NCBI GenBank assembly: GCA_964019155.1
Contig: OZ025241.1
Span: forward strand, 4,216,764 to 4,280,763
Length of the DNA: 64,000 nucleotides
Origin: Osedax fenrisi
Taxonomy: Eukaryota; Annelida; Polychaeta; Sabellida; Siboglinidae
Direction: 5' to 3'
The notes under the pieces are model-generated. The model was not told the DNA's origin and did not search any database. It saw only the letters and a list, made by a program, of their open reading frames with translations. Of the stretch, positions 12,007 through 25,039 are shown in pieces. A program made the translations under genes and the position numbers. How positions within the stretch are numbered: position 1 is the stretch's first letter; every line of letters begins with the position of its first letter.

Positions 12007-12743
12007 TAATATATTATTATAATAAATAATAATTATGAATATATAAAATGTATACTCAATTTCGCGATCTATATAGAACTGTCACTTTCATTATTTAGAG
12101 CGCTCGTTTGGTTTTATTTTAAATATCTGCGGTTATAACTCTAATTTCAGAAATTATTAGTATAATTATCATAATAATAACAAGTATTTAAAATATAATT
12201 CTAATATCGGAATAACTAATTTCTGAAAACATGTTATTATTTTTAAAATTATATAAATATGATATAAAATTTGAGTATAAGTTTATTATATATAAATATA
12301 GATATATGAATTATTTTTTAGGATATATTTTCTCAAGGATTAGTTACACATGTGTATAAATTAATTTTACTACTATGACTATATATATGAACAATATCAT
12401 ATTGAATATGAAAAATATAAAGAACATAAAACAATATAAAAAAATGTGAAGATACAAAATATAATATTAAACAAATATTAGTTAAAAATGTGAGTATAGT
12501 ATTAGTTCGCAATAGGTAGGTATCAGTTCGAAGTTTAAAGATCGAAGTTCGATTGAAAAACACTAATATATATATATATATATTAACATATTATAAATAA
12601 AATATATTGTATTGTAGAGGTTTATAATTATTATATTTAAAATGTATAGATTACAATTAGTAATTAATAATAGAAATTTACATAATGGATCATCATGTAT
12701 GTTTATAATATAATTTTAATATATTATAATATATATAAGATAT

Positions 12744-12774
<31 letters not shown>

Positions 12775-13490
12775 ATACATATTAGACATAACGAATATCA
12801 TTAATCACGAATGAAGTAATCTCGGATGAATTAGTGAATAATTTCGTATGAATTTTATAGTAATCGCGTACTACTGTAATACTCCGTAAGTGACAGCAGA
12901 TTTGAACTGAATATACATTATTAATATTGGATACGCTGCTGGAGTGTATGTGTTTGGTTTGAGTTTAAGTTTATTACCACCTAGCGTATATTATTCTACT
13001 ATAAATTGATTTTAATGTAAAATTACGGTCCTTAGAGGTACAAAAAAGTATTCAATTATTATTCGAATAATTATAATTTCATTATTAAATATTAATTTCA
13101 AATATAATATATACATATATTACATATTATATGTATATAAATAAAAAATATAAAGAATAAATTTAAAGAAATTAAGAAAACTTAACTATAAAATTTATGT
13201 ATAATTAGTGTAACAATATTTTATAAAATAAACTAAATTTAATAAGTCGTATGAAATTATATAGTCCTAAATTACTGACTACCAAAATAACTTTTTTAAA
13301 TAGTATAAAATTCAGAAATATATAATAAACAGTCATTAAACAATAATTAAAATATGTAATATATATTATACATTGAATGTGACATTATTATAATTATTAT
13401 AATAGAATTATATGAAAGAAGGCAGCCGATTAGTATTATAAGAAGTTTAGAGTTCAAGGTGGGCGGTACTTATATATATATATGGGTGCA
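11978..13490. other. AT-rich unit-A-specific DNA, nothing recognised
   Basis: There is no coding island, RNA gene or terminal repeat that I can support. A slightly GC-richer part at 12,780-13,040 has no persistent frame. Only unit A carries this stretch. Confidence 0.5.
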
Positions 13491-13499
13491 GGAACTAAT

Positions 13500-14010
13500 G
13501 TGAAATATAATATCTGTGAAAATAAAAACCGTGAAATAATTATAAATAGATCTATTATATGGATATATATTACGTATATATACTTATAACATAGTGTATA
13601 TATATAAGTATATAAGTATGTAAATAAGTATAAATATTATAAAAATATATATGTTATTATGTAAAATATAAACCTAAATTATACAGTATATTTTCGGAAA
13701 ATTAAAATCTAATTATACTCTTAATTAATGTTAACGAAGACATATGATACATCACATTAATTTTATTTTTAAAGTTATAAATATACTATAGTATATATCT
13801 ATGAGTTTACATAAATTATACATAAATTATATATAATATAGCATTCAAGTGCTCATCTTGGCCGCCGATACTCTTCATAGTTCAAGTTAGGCGTTGCCTA
13901 TATGTGTCTATCAAATGCAACCGTTACACTCTATTGCACAATCAAAAATATTCTAAACGAGTAACATCTATATAAATATAATATATGTATACAATAAATA
14001 ATTATAAAAA
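13500..14010. repeat. Left arm of a long inverted repeat
   Basis: The arm from AAAACCGTGAAATAATTATA to CTATATAAATATAATATATG is repeated in reverse at about 16,625-17,140. Landmarks shared in inverse order are GTTAACGAAGACATATGATA, TCTTGGCCGCCGATAC and CTATTGCACAATCAAA. The arms are about 0.5 kb and differ by scattered changes. They enclose about 2.6 kb that includes the hAT element. Confidence 0.8.
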
Positions 14011-14741
14011 TACGTGTATGTGTGTGTATTCGCGCATATGTGTAAGTATGTATGTACATTGTGCAATGTACATGTACCTATTTGTGTGTGTTAATTAACA
14101 ACACTTAAATGTGCATGTATGTGTATGTGTGTTTGAATACACATGTGTGTTTATATATATATATATAGATTTCAAACACTTGTTTTACACTTTACACTAT
14201 AAAAATATACACCTCATTACATATGTGGTAGGTAGAAATTTAAGAATCAAACATTGACATGTTGCAGTGGGAAATCTTTAGAGTCTATTTATAATCTCTT
14301 GGTGACTTAGATATATAATATATCATATATTTACTATAAAATTGAACATACGTACGATATACGTATATAAAACTGGTAATATTTCATAAATACACAGGTA
14401 TATATATATATAGGTCTATATATATATATATAAATATGTAAATAATTATGTATGTGTGTGTGTGAGCGCGCGCATATGGGTATGTGTGTGCGTATGGGTG
14501 TGTATGTATGTATGTATGTGTATGTATGTATGTATGTGTGTATGTGTATATAGATTTCATAAACTATTGTATTACATTTTACAATATAAAAATATACATA
14601 TTATATGATGATGATGATGATGATATTGAGTTTATTAGTACTAAAATAGGGTCATGTAGACCCCTTCGCTCGTGCGGGAAGAAAATAATAATAAAATAAT
14701 AGTAATACGATAATAATTTAATAATAATATACATTCAATAT

Positions 14742-15892
14742 CAGGGTTGTCGGTTTTTTCGAAAAAACCGAAAAACCGGTTTATTGGGTTTTTTCATGGT
14801 TTTTTGGGTTTTTTCAATAATTATAATTTATTAAATAAAAAATTCTTTAAATTTATTTAGTATTTATTAATAACAAATAACACATAGTATTATAATGTAT
14901 ACATAATAACGTAACACACAAACTTATTAATTTATTGTTAATAAATTAAGCCAATGATTATGATATCAACTATTAAAATATTTGAATAAATATACAAGTT
15001 TTCCAGCCTTCTCATTTCCAAGTCTGTTTCTTAACTTAGGCTGAACTAGACCAAAAGATGAACAAATCTTTCTACTCCGGCACTAGAACTTTTAGCTGTC
15101 ATTAAGTATTACATTATTTTAAAGATTTCATCATTAACATATGGCATGGCGAGATTATTTGATCATCATCTATAATATTTGTTACTTTATCAATTAGATC
15201 TTTCCAGATTCGTACAACATGCACTTTTTGTTGAATCATTCTGTAGCATTTTTAAGTATATAGAAATTTATTTCATTATTTTTAGCATATCTTCAGTACT
15301 TCTTTTCAATCCAATGTTGGATATTTTTGTGATAATATCTTTATCAATGTCCAATTCTTTAAATAACTCTTGATACTATCTGCAAGCGTATTCCATAGCG
15401 TTTCTATAGGCATCATTAGCTTACTTCCACCTGCTTGTCTTAGAAGAGTTAAACTTTGGTCTATAAAGCCTAGACAGTAAAGAACAAACTTCACAATAAT
15501 ATTTCATAATATGAAATTCATTATTATTATATAATATATTATCATAAACTTATATCTCTATATATCATACATATATCTCTATAGAGAGTCTTTTCGATTA
15601 TGTATATTATATTTTCATTTTCTAATTATTATAACATATTATAACATAATCAATATTAATACAGTAATAATAATATTATTAATGTAGTACTATTATAACA
15701 TATTATAACATAATCAATATTAATACAGTATTAATAATATTATTAATGTAGTACTATTATATTTATATAAAATGTAATGAATAAAATTTGAAAAAACCGA
15801 ATAAACCGAATAAACCAATGGTTTTTTCATTTTAAAAAACCGATGAAAAAACCCATTTGAAAAAACCGAACGAAAAAACCCAAACAACCCTG
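14742..15892. mobile_element. hAT-superfamily element with 8-bp target duplication
   Basis: It begins CAGGGTTGTCGGTTTTTTCG and ends CGAAAAAACCCAAACAACCC followed by TG, so the termini are imperfect inverted repeats rich in GGTTTTTTC motifs. The sequence TTCAATAT stands directly on both sides (14,734-14,741 and 15,893-15,900), an 8-bp target duplication typical of hAT. At 1,151 bp it is too short for an intact transposase gene, so it is non-autonomous or decayed. Confidence 0.9.
14970..15494 (-). pseudogene. hAT transposase remnant (C-terminal part)
   Basis: Broken minus-strand frames inside the hAT element resemble the C-terminal half of hAT transposases. Near 15,390 there is ETLWNTLADSIKSYLKN, like the conserved RWN block. 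Near 15,055-14,974 there is SFGLVQPKLRNRLGNEKAGK, followed by VYLFKYFN, matching the C-terminal dimerisation domain (hAT-C). Several stops and frameshifts separate these pieces and the catalytic N-terminal part is missing, so no protein is made. Confidence 0.8.
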
Positions 15893-16009
15893 TTCAATAT
15901 ACCATGGAAAACAATACTAAATAATATAAAGGACTATTATATATTACAGTCTGCATTGATATAGTATAGTGTTATATAATAATAAGATAATAATAATACA
16001 ACATATCAC

Positions 16010-16230
16010 ATATGTAGCAGGTAGAAATTTAAGAATTACGCATTGACTCTATTGACATATGAGGAATATTGTAATGGAAAAGCTGTGTTTATTTATAATC
16101 TCTTGGTGACCTAGATATATTTACTATAAAATTCAACATACGTATATAATTGGTAATAATTCATAAATAGTTTCCTACACCTATATATATATATATAATT
16201 ATTTATGTACGTGTATAATCTATATAAGAA
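16010..16230. repeat. Repeat R, 3' part
   Basis: Homologous to 33,590-33,825, sharing AGGTAGAAATTTAAGAATTA and ATAATCTCTTGGTGACCTAG. In copy B this follows the preceding TATAATATAAAAATATACAT stretch directly, so the hAT element and its flanks (about 14,606-16,000) are an insertion in unit A. Confidence 0.65.
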
Positions 16231-16290
16231 AGCTTTCTTTACATCGATGATGTGTATATGTCTGTATGTGTATGTTATAGGTGCGTTTTT

Positions 16291-16423
16291 GTAACGTACC
16301 ACAGTCCCATCTTTATAAGCATCTAGATGGGACGTTGTTGGTTTTTTGTAACATATGGTATATACCAACGTACCATAGTTCATTTACATGTATAAGCATA
16401 CATATGGGACTGTGGTACGTAAC
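16291..16423. repeat. Small foldback element
   Basis: GTAACGTACCACAGTCCCAT (16,291-16,310) is the near-perfect reverse complement of ATGGGACTGTGGTACGTAAC (16,404-16,423), with a spacer of about 93 bases that contains further short inverted motifs. It looks like a MITE or a stable hairpin. No target duplication was identified. Confidence 0.65.
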
Positions 16424-16624
16424 AAATAATTAGTGTGTGTGTGTATGCGAGGCTTGTATGCTTGGTTATATGTATACCATCGATGTATACAGACTATGTA
16501 ATATATATAACATATACCTATAGGTATCCTATAGGATACATTTACTATTACATAATTAAATAAGTAAAGTATAAAAAAATGCCTATGTACATTGTATATT
16601 TAATATACAGGTATATTCATATGT

Positions 16625-17140
16625 GTATTTATTGTATATGTATATTATATTATATTTATATAGATGTTACTCGTTCAGAATATTTGTGATTGTGCAATAG
16701 AGCGTAACAGTTGTATTTGATAGACACATATAGGCAACACTTAACTTGAACTTTGAAAAGTATCGGCGGCCAAGATAAGCATTTGAATGCTATATTATAT
16801 ATAATTTACGTAAACTCAGATATATACTATAGTATATTTATAAATTTAATAATAAAATTAATGTGATGTATCATATGTCTTCGTTAACATTAATTAAGAG
16901 TATAATTAGATTTTAATTTTCAGAAAATATACTGTATAATTTAGGTTTTATATTTTACATAATAACATATATATTTTTATAATATCTATACTTATTTACA
17001 TACTTAATATATATACACTATGATATAAGGATATATACGTAATATATATCCATATAATACATCTATTTATAATTATTTCACGGTTTGTATTTTCACGGAT
17101 ATTATATTTATGGTTGAAAATTTCACGAAAGATAATTTCA
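16625..17140. repeat. Right arm of the long inverted repeat
   Basis: Reverse-complement copy of 13,500-14,010. The arm continues outward into several CGTGAAATT/TTTCACGG motifs (17,085-17,180) that the left arm lacks, so the left arm is truncated or the right arm extended. Confidence 0.78.
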
Positions 17141-17261
17141 CGGTTGTTCTTGTACGGTTTGTAAATTTCACGGTTGTTCCATAAGCCATATATATATATA
17201 CTCATTAGGATATTATATGCATTATAAGATATTTTGTAGACTCACTTAGGGATATAAATTA

Positions 17262-17358
17262 TATTTTTCTTATTTTTTCTTATTTCTTTTTTTTTAGCTG
17301 CATTATATCCGATATAATGCAGCTAAAAAAAAAGAAATAAGAAAAAATAAGAAAAATA
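17262..17358. repeat. Perfect 48-bp inverted repeat with a 1-base centre
   Basis: The left arm 17,262-17,309 and right arm 17,311-17,358 are exact reverse complements around base 17,310. The centre reads GCATTATATC-C-GATATAATGC. The arms include AGCTAAAAAAAAAGAAATAA and AGAAAAAATAAGAAAAATA. Such a cruciform-capable palindrome should be unstable. Confidence 0.95.
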
Positions 17359-18539
17359 AAATCAAAACAAATAAATCAATCAACCCAAAAAATAAAAATA
17401 AACTCTGTAATTCTAATAATAATAATCGGTGGCCTTCTTTGATAATCATGTTATAATAGAATAATTAAATAGAAAATAATTTTCAAAATGGCTGAAGCAA
17501 TATTTAATATAAATAATCTGTTATTTAGATTTATAATTTATAATAACATATAAATAACATTTTATACATTCGAGTTGAATAATTCAACTAATTTCATTAA
17601 TACATATGATTAATATGAATTATATAATATAATATAATATAAATATATAATTTAACTCTGATATTATTTAAATATGTAATTATACAAGTGCATTTTGGCG
17701 GCAAGCAAAATTGTAAATAAATTATTTGTTGTTAGAAATGTTATTAAACTTTTAAATTTGCATAGATTATTATTATAAATTACACTAATTTTAATTAATA
17801 AATATATTATTTATAATATAATTAATAATGTTTAATATGTACATACCTTTAAATTTGTAAGTAAATACTAATATGTAATAAGAAGCCGTGAAGTAAAAAA
17901 ATAATTATGAGATGCAATAATAATCCGACGCTTAAATTAATTCTAATATCTGTGGTAAAAATCATAGAATTAATACTAATATATAATATCAAATAATAGT
18001 AATTATTGTATATATAGCTATATTTTATAATACTTGAATAATATATAAGTTATATCAGATAAAACATAAAATACGATACGATTATATAATAATTATAAAT
18101 GTATTATAGTAATTACGGCTCTATATGTATAGGAATCTTTAAAACTAATATTATATAATAGGAAAATTAAAATAAATTAAGTACAAACAAAGATTTTCCG
18201 AAGGAAGATCTTTGGTACAAATAACATATAAAACTGTAACATATGTTAGCAATATTACTGTACTATTACATATAATGTTTTATATACTAGTCATAATAAA
18301 TAATAATAGTATATGCGTATAATATTAATATCATAAAATAAAGTAACATGTATAAATAAAATGATAATAAAACTAGAAAATAATTATAAAAAAGATTTAT
18401 GGTAACAAATGTTATAAGAATATCTAAGTTTAAATATTAAAATAAATAGTAATGTAATAATAATATAATATGAAATAATAACATTATACATTATAATAAT
18501 ATAATGTGTATCAATATCATATTGGTTAATAATATAATT
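17359..18539. other. Start of unit tail (copy A), no gene seen
   Basis: From about 17,617 the sequence is homologous, with about one difference in ten, to 46,207 onward in unit B (landmark AAGTGCATTTTGGCGGCAAG). The final part, 18,340-18,540, resembles the 3' flank of the kelch genes (compare 5,860-5,960: TATAAATAAAATGAT and ATAATAAAACTA). No coding frame is supported. Confidence 0.5.
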
Positions 18540-19350
18540 TTTCAATTTTCTGTATAATTATCTAATGATTAAATATATATATATATATTCTTCTTATTGT
18601 AGTAATAAAATAAACGTACAGTAATATAGTAGCCATTTGGTATTAATAAAGGGCTTTAGTAGTATTCAACACGTTCAACTTCCATTATATATCTCATTAT
18701 TCCATAGCCATCCTCCCTTAAATTCCAAACACGCATATTCTCCTACATTATCACATCTATCTGGAATGTAATAACTTCATCTATAATATCCATTCAATCT
18801 CACACCTCCTTCAATACTAATACTTCTTATGCTATATTGGTATATATGTTAGGTTTAACCTACTAGGTTATATGAGGTAGGGTATTCCCTGGTAATAATA
18901 ATATAACGTCATATCTATCCTCTATCTAATTTCATTATATTTTAATTATATTTTATATTTTCTATAGTAATAAAGTGATCCCCGTAAGTGCACGTAAAAT
19001 AAATAATAAATAATAAAATACAACAAAAAAGTGTAAGTATACTAATTATAATAAGAAGAAAATATAAAATATAATTAAAATATAATGAAATTAGATAGAG
19101 GATAATATATATATGACGTTGTATTAGTTTTTGTCAATGCCTCATATAACCAATATATCATAAAGGTATTAGTATTGAAGGAGGTGTGATATTGAATGGA
19201 TCGTCAATTATAATGTCATCACTTTGTGACGATGCCTAATAAACCATATTTCATCATTCATTCATATCGATTCGTAGTGAGATAATGGAGTCCGCACGTA
19301 TCTATTACGTATATGTGGGTTAATGGAGTCCGTATGTATCGATTACATAA
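18540..19350 (-). pseudogene. Relic of an older BTB-kelch gene (kelch part), copy A
   Basis: Minus-strand fragments align with kelch exon 3. VRLFYYYNKKN followed by SLDNYTEN matches ARLFYKYKDSN and SLDNYTSK near the C-terminus. THIYVIDTCGLH matches HSLYIISTDGIY near residue 190. The 3' flank is also alike. The two pieces lie in the right order but are separated by a 410-bp foldback element and carry several stops. The homologous relic in unit B is at 47,110-47,900. It is an ancient, dead member of the family; the short matches make it a moderate-confidence call. Confidence 0.45.
18790..19199. repeat. 410-bp foldback (MITE-like) element, copy A
   Basis: It starts CCATTCAATCTCACACCTCC and ends GGAGGTGTGATATTGAATGG. 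Arms of about 170 bp are largely complementary (TCCTCTATCTAATTTCATTA against TAATGAAATTAGATAGAGGA) around a centre of about 70 bases containing GTGATCCCCGTAAGTGCACG. The same element lies at 47,361-47,731 in unit B, so the insertion predates divergence of the tails. Confidence 0.85.
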
Positions 19351-19365
19351 TAGTAAATAATTATA

Positions 19366-19452
19366 TATGTTAACATAGTATATATGTTAACATAGTATAT
19401 ATGTTAACATAGTATATATGTTAACATAGTATATATGTTAACATAGTATATA
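19366..19452. repeat. 17-bp tandem repeat, five units
   Basis: ATATATGTTAACATAGT is repeated five times. Unit B has a single unit at 47,930-47,950. Confidence 0.85.
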
Positions 19453-20329
19453 TCTAAGATATATATATATACTATACATACTTACTATAGGAAGAGGGAA
19501 ACCTTTCATTACCGCACCTCTAGGAATATATAGGTTAAACAAAGTAGGTAACCTATTTTAAATCCATCAATATCTCTTATTAACGTTGTTATAACTTTTC
19601 ACATCAGTTACAATTAAATTTTAATAACCATACAATTGTACAATTATACTTACATATTTTATATATTTTAAGTGAAATAATATTGTTGGTACGAAATTAG
19701 ATTTATAAACAATGTGTAACCTCGTTACGTATAACTATTAAATGAAAATAACGGTGATATTAAATTGCATCTTATTTTAATATATTATATTTATTAATTT
19801 AAAAAATTATATATATATAATTTTTTGATATCTCTTATAGTTACTGAGATACGAGAGGGGGTCGGTAATCGGAGACTTTCCTCTAGCTGGCGCAGTATTT
19901 TTTATGAACAAAATTGAATTTCGAAACACGATTTCGCATAAGTATTACATCTTTTCTTAGAAACATCTTTGTTTTTAGTAACTATTTATAATAGGTGCGT
20001 ATCTAATGGTACCATGTACACGTGTTAATAAATTATAAAATATTACATTTTAATCAATTAGATGTAAATTTAATAAACGATTATCAATATAATCAATACT
20101 TAATAATTATTTAAATATATATATAGGAACTACACATGGAAGCAAATACGTTATTTATATATACAGACTTCACTCCTTAGATGGCTATGCATGCATGTGT
20201 ACTTAATAAACTATATACTATATTAAATATCTATAACATAAGTTATGACTTTTGATAAAATAATAAATTTCTATTATTTAAATTATGATTATATATATTA
20301 TTAATTTATTTATTCACATAATATAATAG
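19453..20329. other. Tail spacer, no gene seen
   Basis: Homologous in patches to 47,960-48,900. The island at 19,840-19,905 (ACGAGAGGGGGTCGGTAATC) is present only here. I see no sustained frame. Confidence 0.45.
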
Positions 20330-21050
20330 GTTGAAAATTTAAAGAAGAGTATCTGCCCACCGATACTTGTAATAGCGATAGTTCTATTGAGGTGCCTTAT
20401 AATTGCAAATAAATACAAAAGAAGAAAATAGTAAGTCAAATAAATCAATTCATATTTTCAATGAAAGTAATGTATTAATTAACAATACTGTAAACAATCT
20501 AACGGAAATTATAGTTTTAAAGGATAAGGTAATAAAGTTTAAGGTAATACAAAAACCTACTGAAAATTCATTTAAAAAATATAATTATTCAATTAATCAT
20601 ACAAATAATTTACTGCAGAATACAAATAAAATAATGTATTGCAATGAAGATAATTAATAATACTGTACAAAATATAACTGAAATGACAATTTCAAAGTAT
20701 AAAAAGATAATAAAAAAACCAATTGAAAATCTTTAAAAAATCTAATTGTTTAATTTATGAAAAAAATAATGTACTTTCAAATCAAACTAAAATAATTGAT
20801 TGCATTGAAGATACTACACAATATATACAAAATTCTAAACAATATAAAAAACAAATTATCAACTATTTGTGGAAAAAAATGTATTAAAATCATACACAAA
20901 TAATAAATATTGTAGATCCAGAAGGAAAAGTTAAAATTTTCGAAACGGGCAACACATGCAACTCAATGAATCCTTATTACAATGAAGTATTACTGATGAA
21001 TTACTTATAACAATATGTGTTCTTAACTATAGGCTTAAATCTGAAATAAG

Positions 21051-21596
21051 GCATATATAATATATGATATTACATTAACATATTTATTTTAATAACTTAC
21101 TACATTTATCTTTATTTATCACATATATATAGTTTATATATACATTATATATAATTTACCTACGAATTTATTATAAATATACTAAAACAAACGTAATGTA
21201 TATGTTTTCAGCTTCATTATTCTGTACATTTTCTACAATGTATATATTAATAGAAATTTCTATAACTTAAATTCTATACTATATCTATATAAAAGTTCTA
21301 TATTTGTTCTATAAATTATAATTTACATACAATTAATATATACATATGTAGATCTAATATAACTTATTTGTTCTATAGATAGTTGTCTTGATAATGTATA
21401 TGTTGTTGTCTTTATTAATCTGAACTTATTAAATTATAACTTATATATATATATATATAAATGGTATACTATAATCAACGACGAAAATTGTACGTACAAT
21501 ATACGACGTACATTGCACGTACATTGTACGTGATAATAATATAATTATAAAATTAAATATTCACCTATTATATATGTAATATATTACTTTATTTAA

Positions 21597-21688
<92 letters not shown>

Positions 21689-21940
21689 GTGTGTGTATTT
21701 AATATTAATTTGTTTTATATATATTTTATATTATATATATTCCTATTCAACTTTATAATTAATAAACTTATTTTAATTAATGAATTTTAATTCTTCTTAT
21801 AAATGCTTAGGTAGGTAGCTATGCTTACCTACATTATATAGTTATGAATAAATAAATATTATTTATATGTGATAAATAAAGATAAATGTAGTAAGTTATT
21901 AAAATAAATATGTTAATGTAATATCATATATTAAATATGC
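21051..21940. mobile_element. Foldback element with about 78-bp terminal inverted repeats
   Basis: The left arm 21,051-21,130 (GATATTACATTAACATATTT, then ACTTACTACATTTATC) is the reverse complement of the right arm 21,863-21,940. The interior has the long (TA)n run and palindromic TACGTAC clusters near 21,490-21,530. It interrupts the Asn/Lys-rich gene relative to unit B. It looks like a MITE of unknown class. Confidence 0.75.
21600..21685. repeat. (TA)n microsatellite, about 43 units
   Basis: An uninterrupted AT run lies inside the foldback element. Confidence 0.9.
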
Positions 21941-22222
21941 CTATACACATTCTATATAGTTATGTATTACAAATAAAAACATAAAATTAAAACATATAAT
22001 TATATTTTATTTAATAGAATTACATTTATTTATTCTAATATGATAGCGCGTCATCACCTATAAATAAACTATTAGTCATATAAATATGGCGCCTCTAATT
22101 CACAACAATATTTCCATATGTGTAATTATGATTGTAAACTTTATATTTAGTAAATTTAAATGAATACATTGTCAGGAAAGTTTAATAAATAACCTACTAT
22201 ATAAGTATTATAAATATATTGA

Positions 22223-22560
22223 ATATTCAAGTTTATATACGTATTGAATAGTTGTTTATTTATTCTTATACGATATATACTTATTTATATTGATTAAATG
22301 TGAATATTTTGCCATTTAATAATATTAATACGCATCATCGTAAAATATAAGTTAAATGAATGATATATAATTATATATAACATATATACTATCATAAACT
22401 TATTATTCAAGTGTATATGCGTATTGAATAGATGTTTATTTATTCGAACAATAATTCTTATACAATATTTCCGTATTTATTTTATTAAATGTGATTATTT
22501 AGACATTTTAAATAATATCTATACGTATCACAATATGATATATGTTAAATGTGCAATATA
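22223..22560. repeat. Imperfect tandem duplication of about 180 bp
   Basis: ACGTATTGAATAGTTGTTTA (22,239 onward) and GCGTATTGAATAGATGTTTA (22,419 onward) start two diverged units that both continue with TTATTAAATGTGA-like and ACGCATCA/ACGTATCA motifs. Any frame here is incidental. Confidence 0.6.
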
Positions 22561-24702
22561 CAATATATTAGTATATACTTGTATATATTCTATATATCTG
22601 AATACTCATTACATTTATTTACATGTTTTAATATTATAATATTTGAATATTTACAGAAATGTCATTTATATTTAAATATTTGAATATTTAATTATCTTTG
22701 AGAAGTTATACACGCCCCATAAAATATGAAAATTATTAGGCGGCCAGATTCAATATCCACCAAATTATTAACTTAAATAAAAAAAATATTAATAGAAATG
22801 ATAAGAACCGAAAATAATAGGATATAATCATTCAAATAAAGATATTAAATAAAAAAAACCTGCTCTAAACTGTAAAAAATGTCATAATACAAACTGTCCT
22901 TTGAAAACCAAAGTAAATCAATCATATACATAAACTAAAGAGTCTACGATATATAAAACGCATGTTAGCAATATAACAATAATTTTGAATAAAATATAAT
23001 TTGAAAAAATGTATATTTTATTTTATATATTAAAGTAATCATAGGTTATATATATAATAACATAGACATTATAGTTGGGTAGACTGCTATTTGTATTAAT
23101 CTGCAATGCATTTTGTTTTCACCATTTAAATAATCTACATATCATAATAATTCAATGAATTAAATATATTGATTCAAATATAATTCAATGATATTCTTTA
23201 TAATTTGTATATTAATATGAAAAATATGTAAATAGTGGTTATTAATATCTAATTATAATATACATTTAATTGGAATTTTTCATATATGAAATTACTTATA
23301 TATTATTCTAAAATTGTGTAATCACCATTTTATATAATTTAAGCTAATTATTTAGTAAATTGATATTTAGTCATTAAATGAAAATATTATTTTTAAATAA
23401 ATATTATATAACATCACTTTTTTACTAGGTTTGTTATAATTATTTTATAATATTTTATGATAAATGTACTAATTTGGCTTATACTTAATGCAATTTCGAG
23501 TCATTATAAGATGTACAATGTAATACAAATACAATGGCGGACTGTCATTCACATTGGAGAACAAATTTAATCTCTAATAGCAGTCTTCCTAATTCTAATG
23601 TCTTTGTATAATAATAATATATATAACCAATTATATTATATCTATATACTCGCAAACCATCTACATAACCTATTATATGTAAATGTAATATATTAAGTAG
23701 GTGATAAATGAGAAATTAATAAAAATTATTTGTCATAAAAATATATTTATAGATTATATTTTAAATAATTCTATATAATTCATTTTAATCTACATTATAT
23801 ATAATAATTAAATTTTGACCCATCAATTTTTAAATCAATATTTATGATCATAAAAAATAATAATCATATGAAAATAATATATAATATTTATAATCTTTGA
23901 AACATTTTAAAAATCACGAGAATATATATATATAGTATACTAATATTATTATAGTATTACTTTATGTATTATATTGTCATTATCTTTCATACATGTATAT
24001 TATTAAAACTTCTTAAAATCTGTATTATATTGTATATATATATCTAGTTTTAATTATTAATATAAACATATATTGTAAAAAAGGTTTTATTAAAGTTAAT
24101 AATATTAAAAAAATGAAAGATGAGGGGAGGTTGTTATGGTTAATGTTATATAAGAATGGCATCTCCATTGTTCACAATTCTTGAGATGGGTTCGTATCTC
24201 ATGAGATGCTGGTGGTCTTTGATTAGGTATATGATTTCTTCACTGAATTGGATATAGAGAAGTTAAAGCAATTCAATTATTCCGTAATTATGAATTATAA
24301 ATGTATAGGTTATATATCAATAACATGTTGATACTATATTAGTATTTTAATCAATTAGTTATTATGATTGAATGAAATATTTATATAAATTTGTTATATT
24401 AAAATATCAATAGTTGTATAAACCTGAAGTAAAATAATTTAAATAAATTAATTATTGTTAGAAATTAATATAATAATTTCTGAATATTATTCAGATAATA
24501 TTGTTTTAATTATTAATGAAATAATAATGAGAATTAAGAATAATTATTAGATTGGTCATTCATTATACTACTTAGTTACCATACTTAAACAATGGTTAAA
24601 CTACTGGTTACCTGGTCTCTCCAGTTTCCCCCTCGAATAAAACATCGTTAACCGTATTCACCATTCTCATGAATACGTAGTTATCCATGTCAGGTTCCGT
24701 AT

Positions 24703-25039
24703 CTGTGGGCGTGTTAGTATGTAAATATGGGCGTGTTTGTGGGTGTGTTAGTATGTAAATATGGGCGTGTTTGTGGGTGTGTTAGTATGTAAATATGGGC
24801 GTATTTGTAGGCGTGTTAGTATGTAAATATGGGCGTATTTGTAGGCATGTTAGTATGTAAATATGGGCGTATTTGTAGGCATGTTAGTATGTAAATATGG
24901 GCGTATATGTAGGCGTGTTAGTATGTAAATATGGGCGTATTTGTAGGTGTGTTAGTATGTAAATATGGGCGTATTTGTGGGAGTGTTAGTATGTAAATAT
25001 GCGCGTATTTGTAGGCGTATTAGTATGTAAATATGGGTA
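24703..25039. repeat. 34-bp minisatellite in a GINS4 intron (copy B)
   Basis: It has the same number and order of unit variants as the array at 1,814-2,150, which suggests a very recent A/B duplication, since minisatellite arrays usually change fast. Confidence 0.85.

Larger units (their letters stand above)
20330..22933 (+). pseudogene. Unrecognised Asn/Lys-rich repeat gene, copy A, broken
   Basis: I do not recognise this gene. A probable exon follows an AG acceptor (ATATAATAG before GTTGAAAAT) and encodes a Cys/Pro-containing stretch (KKSICPP, then SDSSIEVPYNCK after a 1-base loss). The longest open part, 20,403-20,657, includes NNTVNNLTEIIVLKDK, and later fragments include LSTICGKKC and DPEGKVKIFE. 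The body is interrupted at about 21,050 by a foldback element and further DNA, and resumes at about 22,745-22,933. Numerous stops and frameshifts make it dead. The better preserved copy is 48,904-50,410. Confidence 0.55.
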
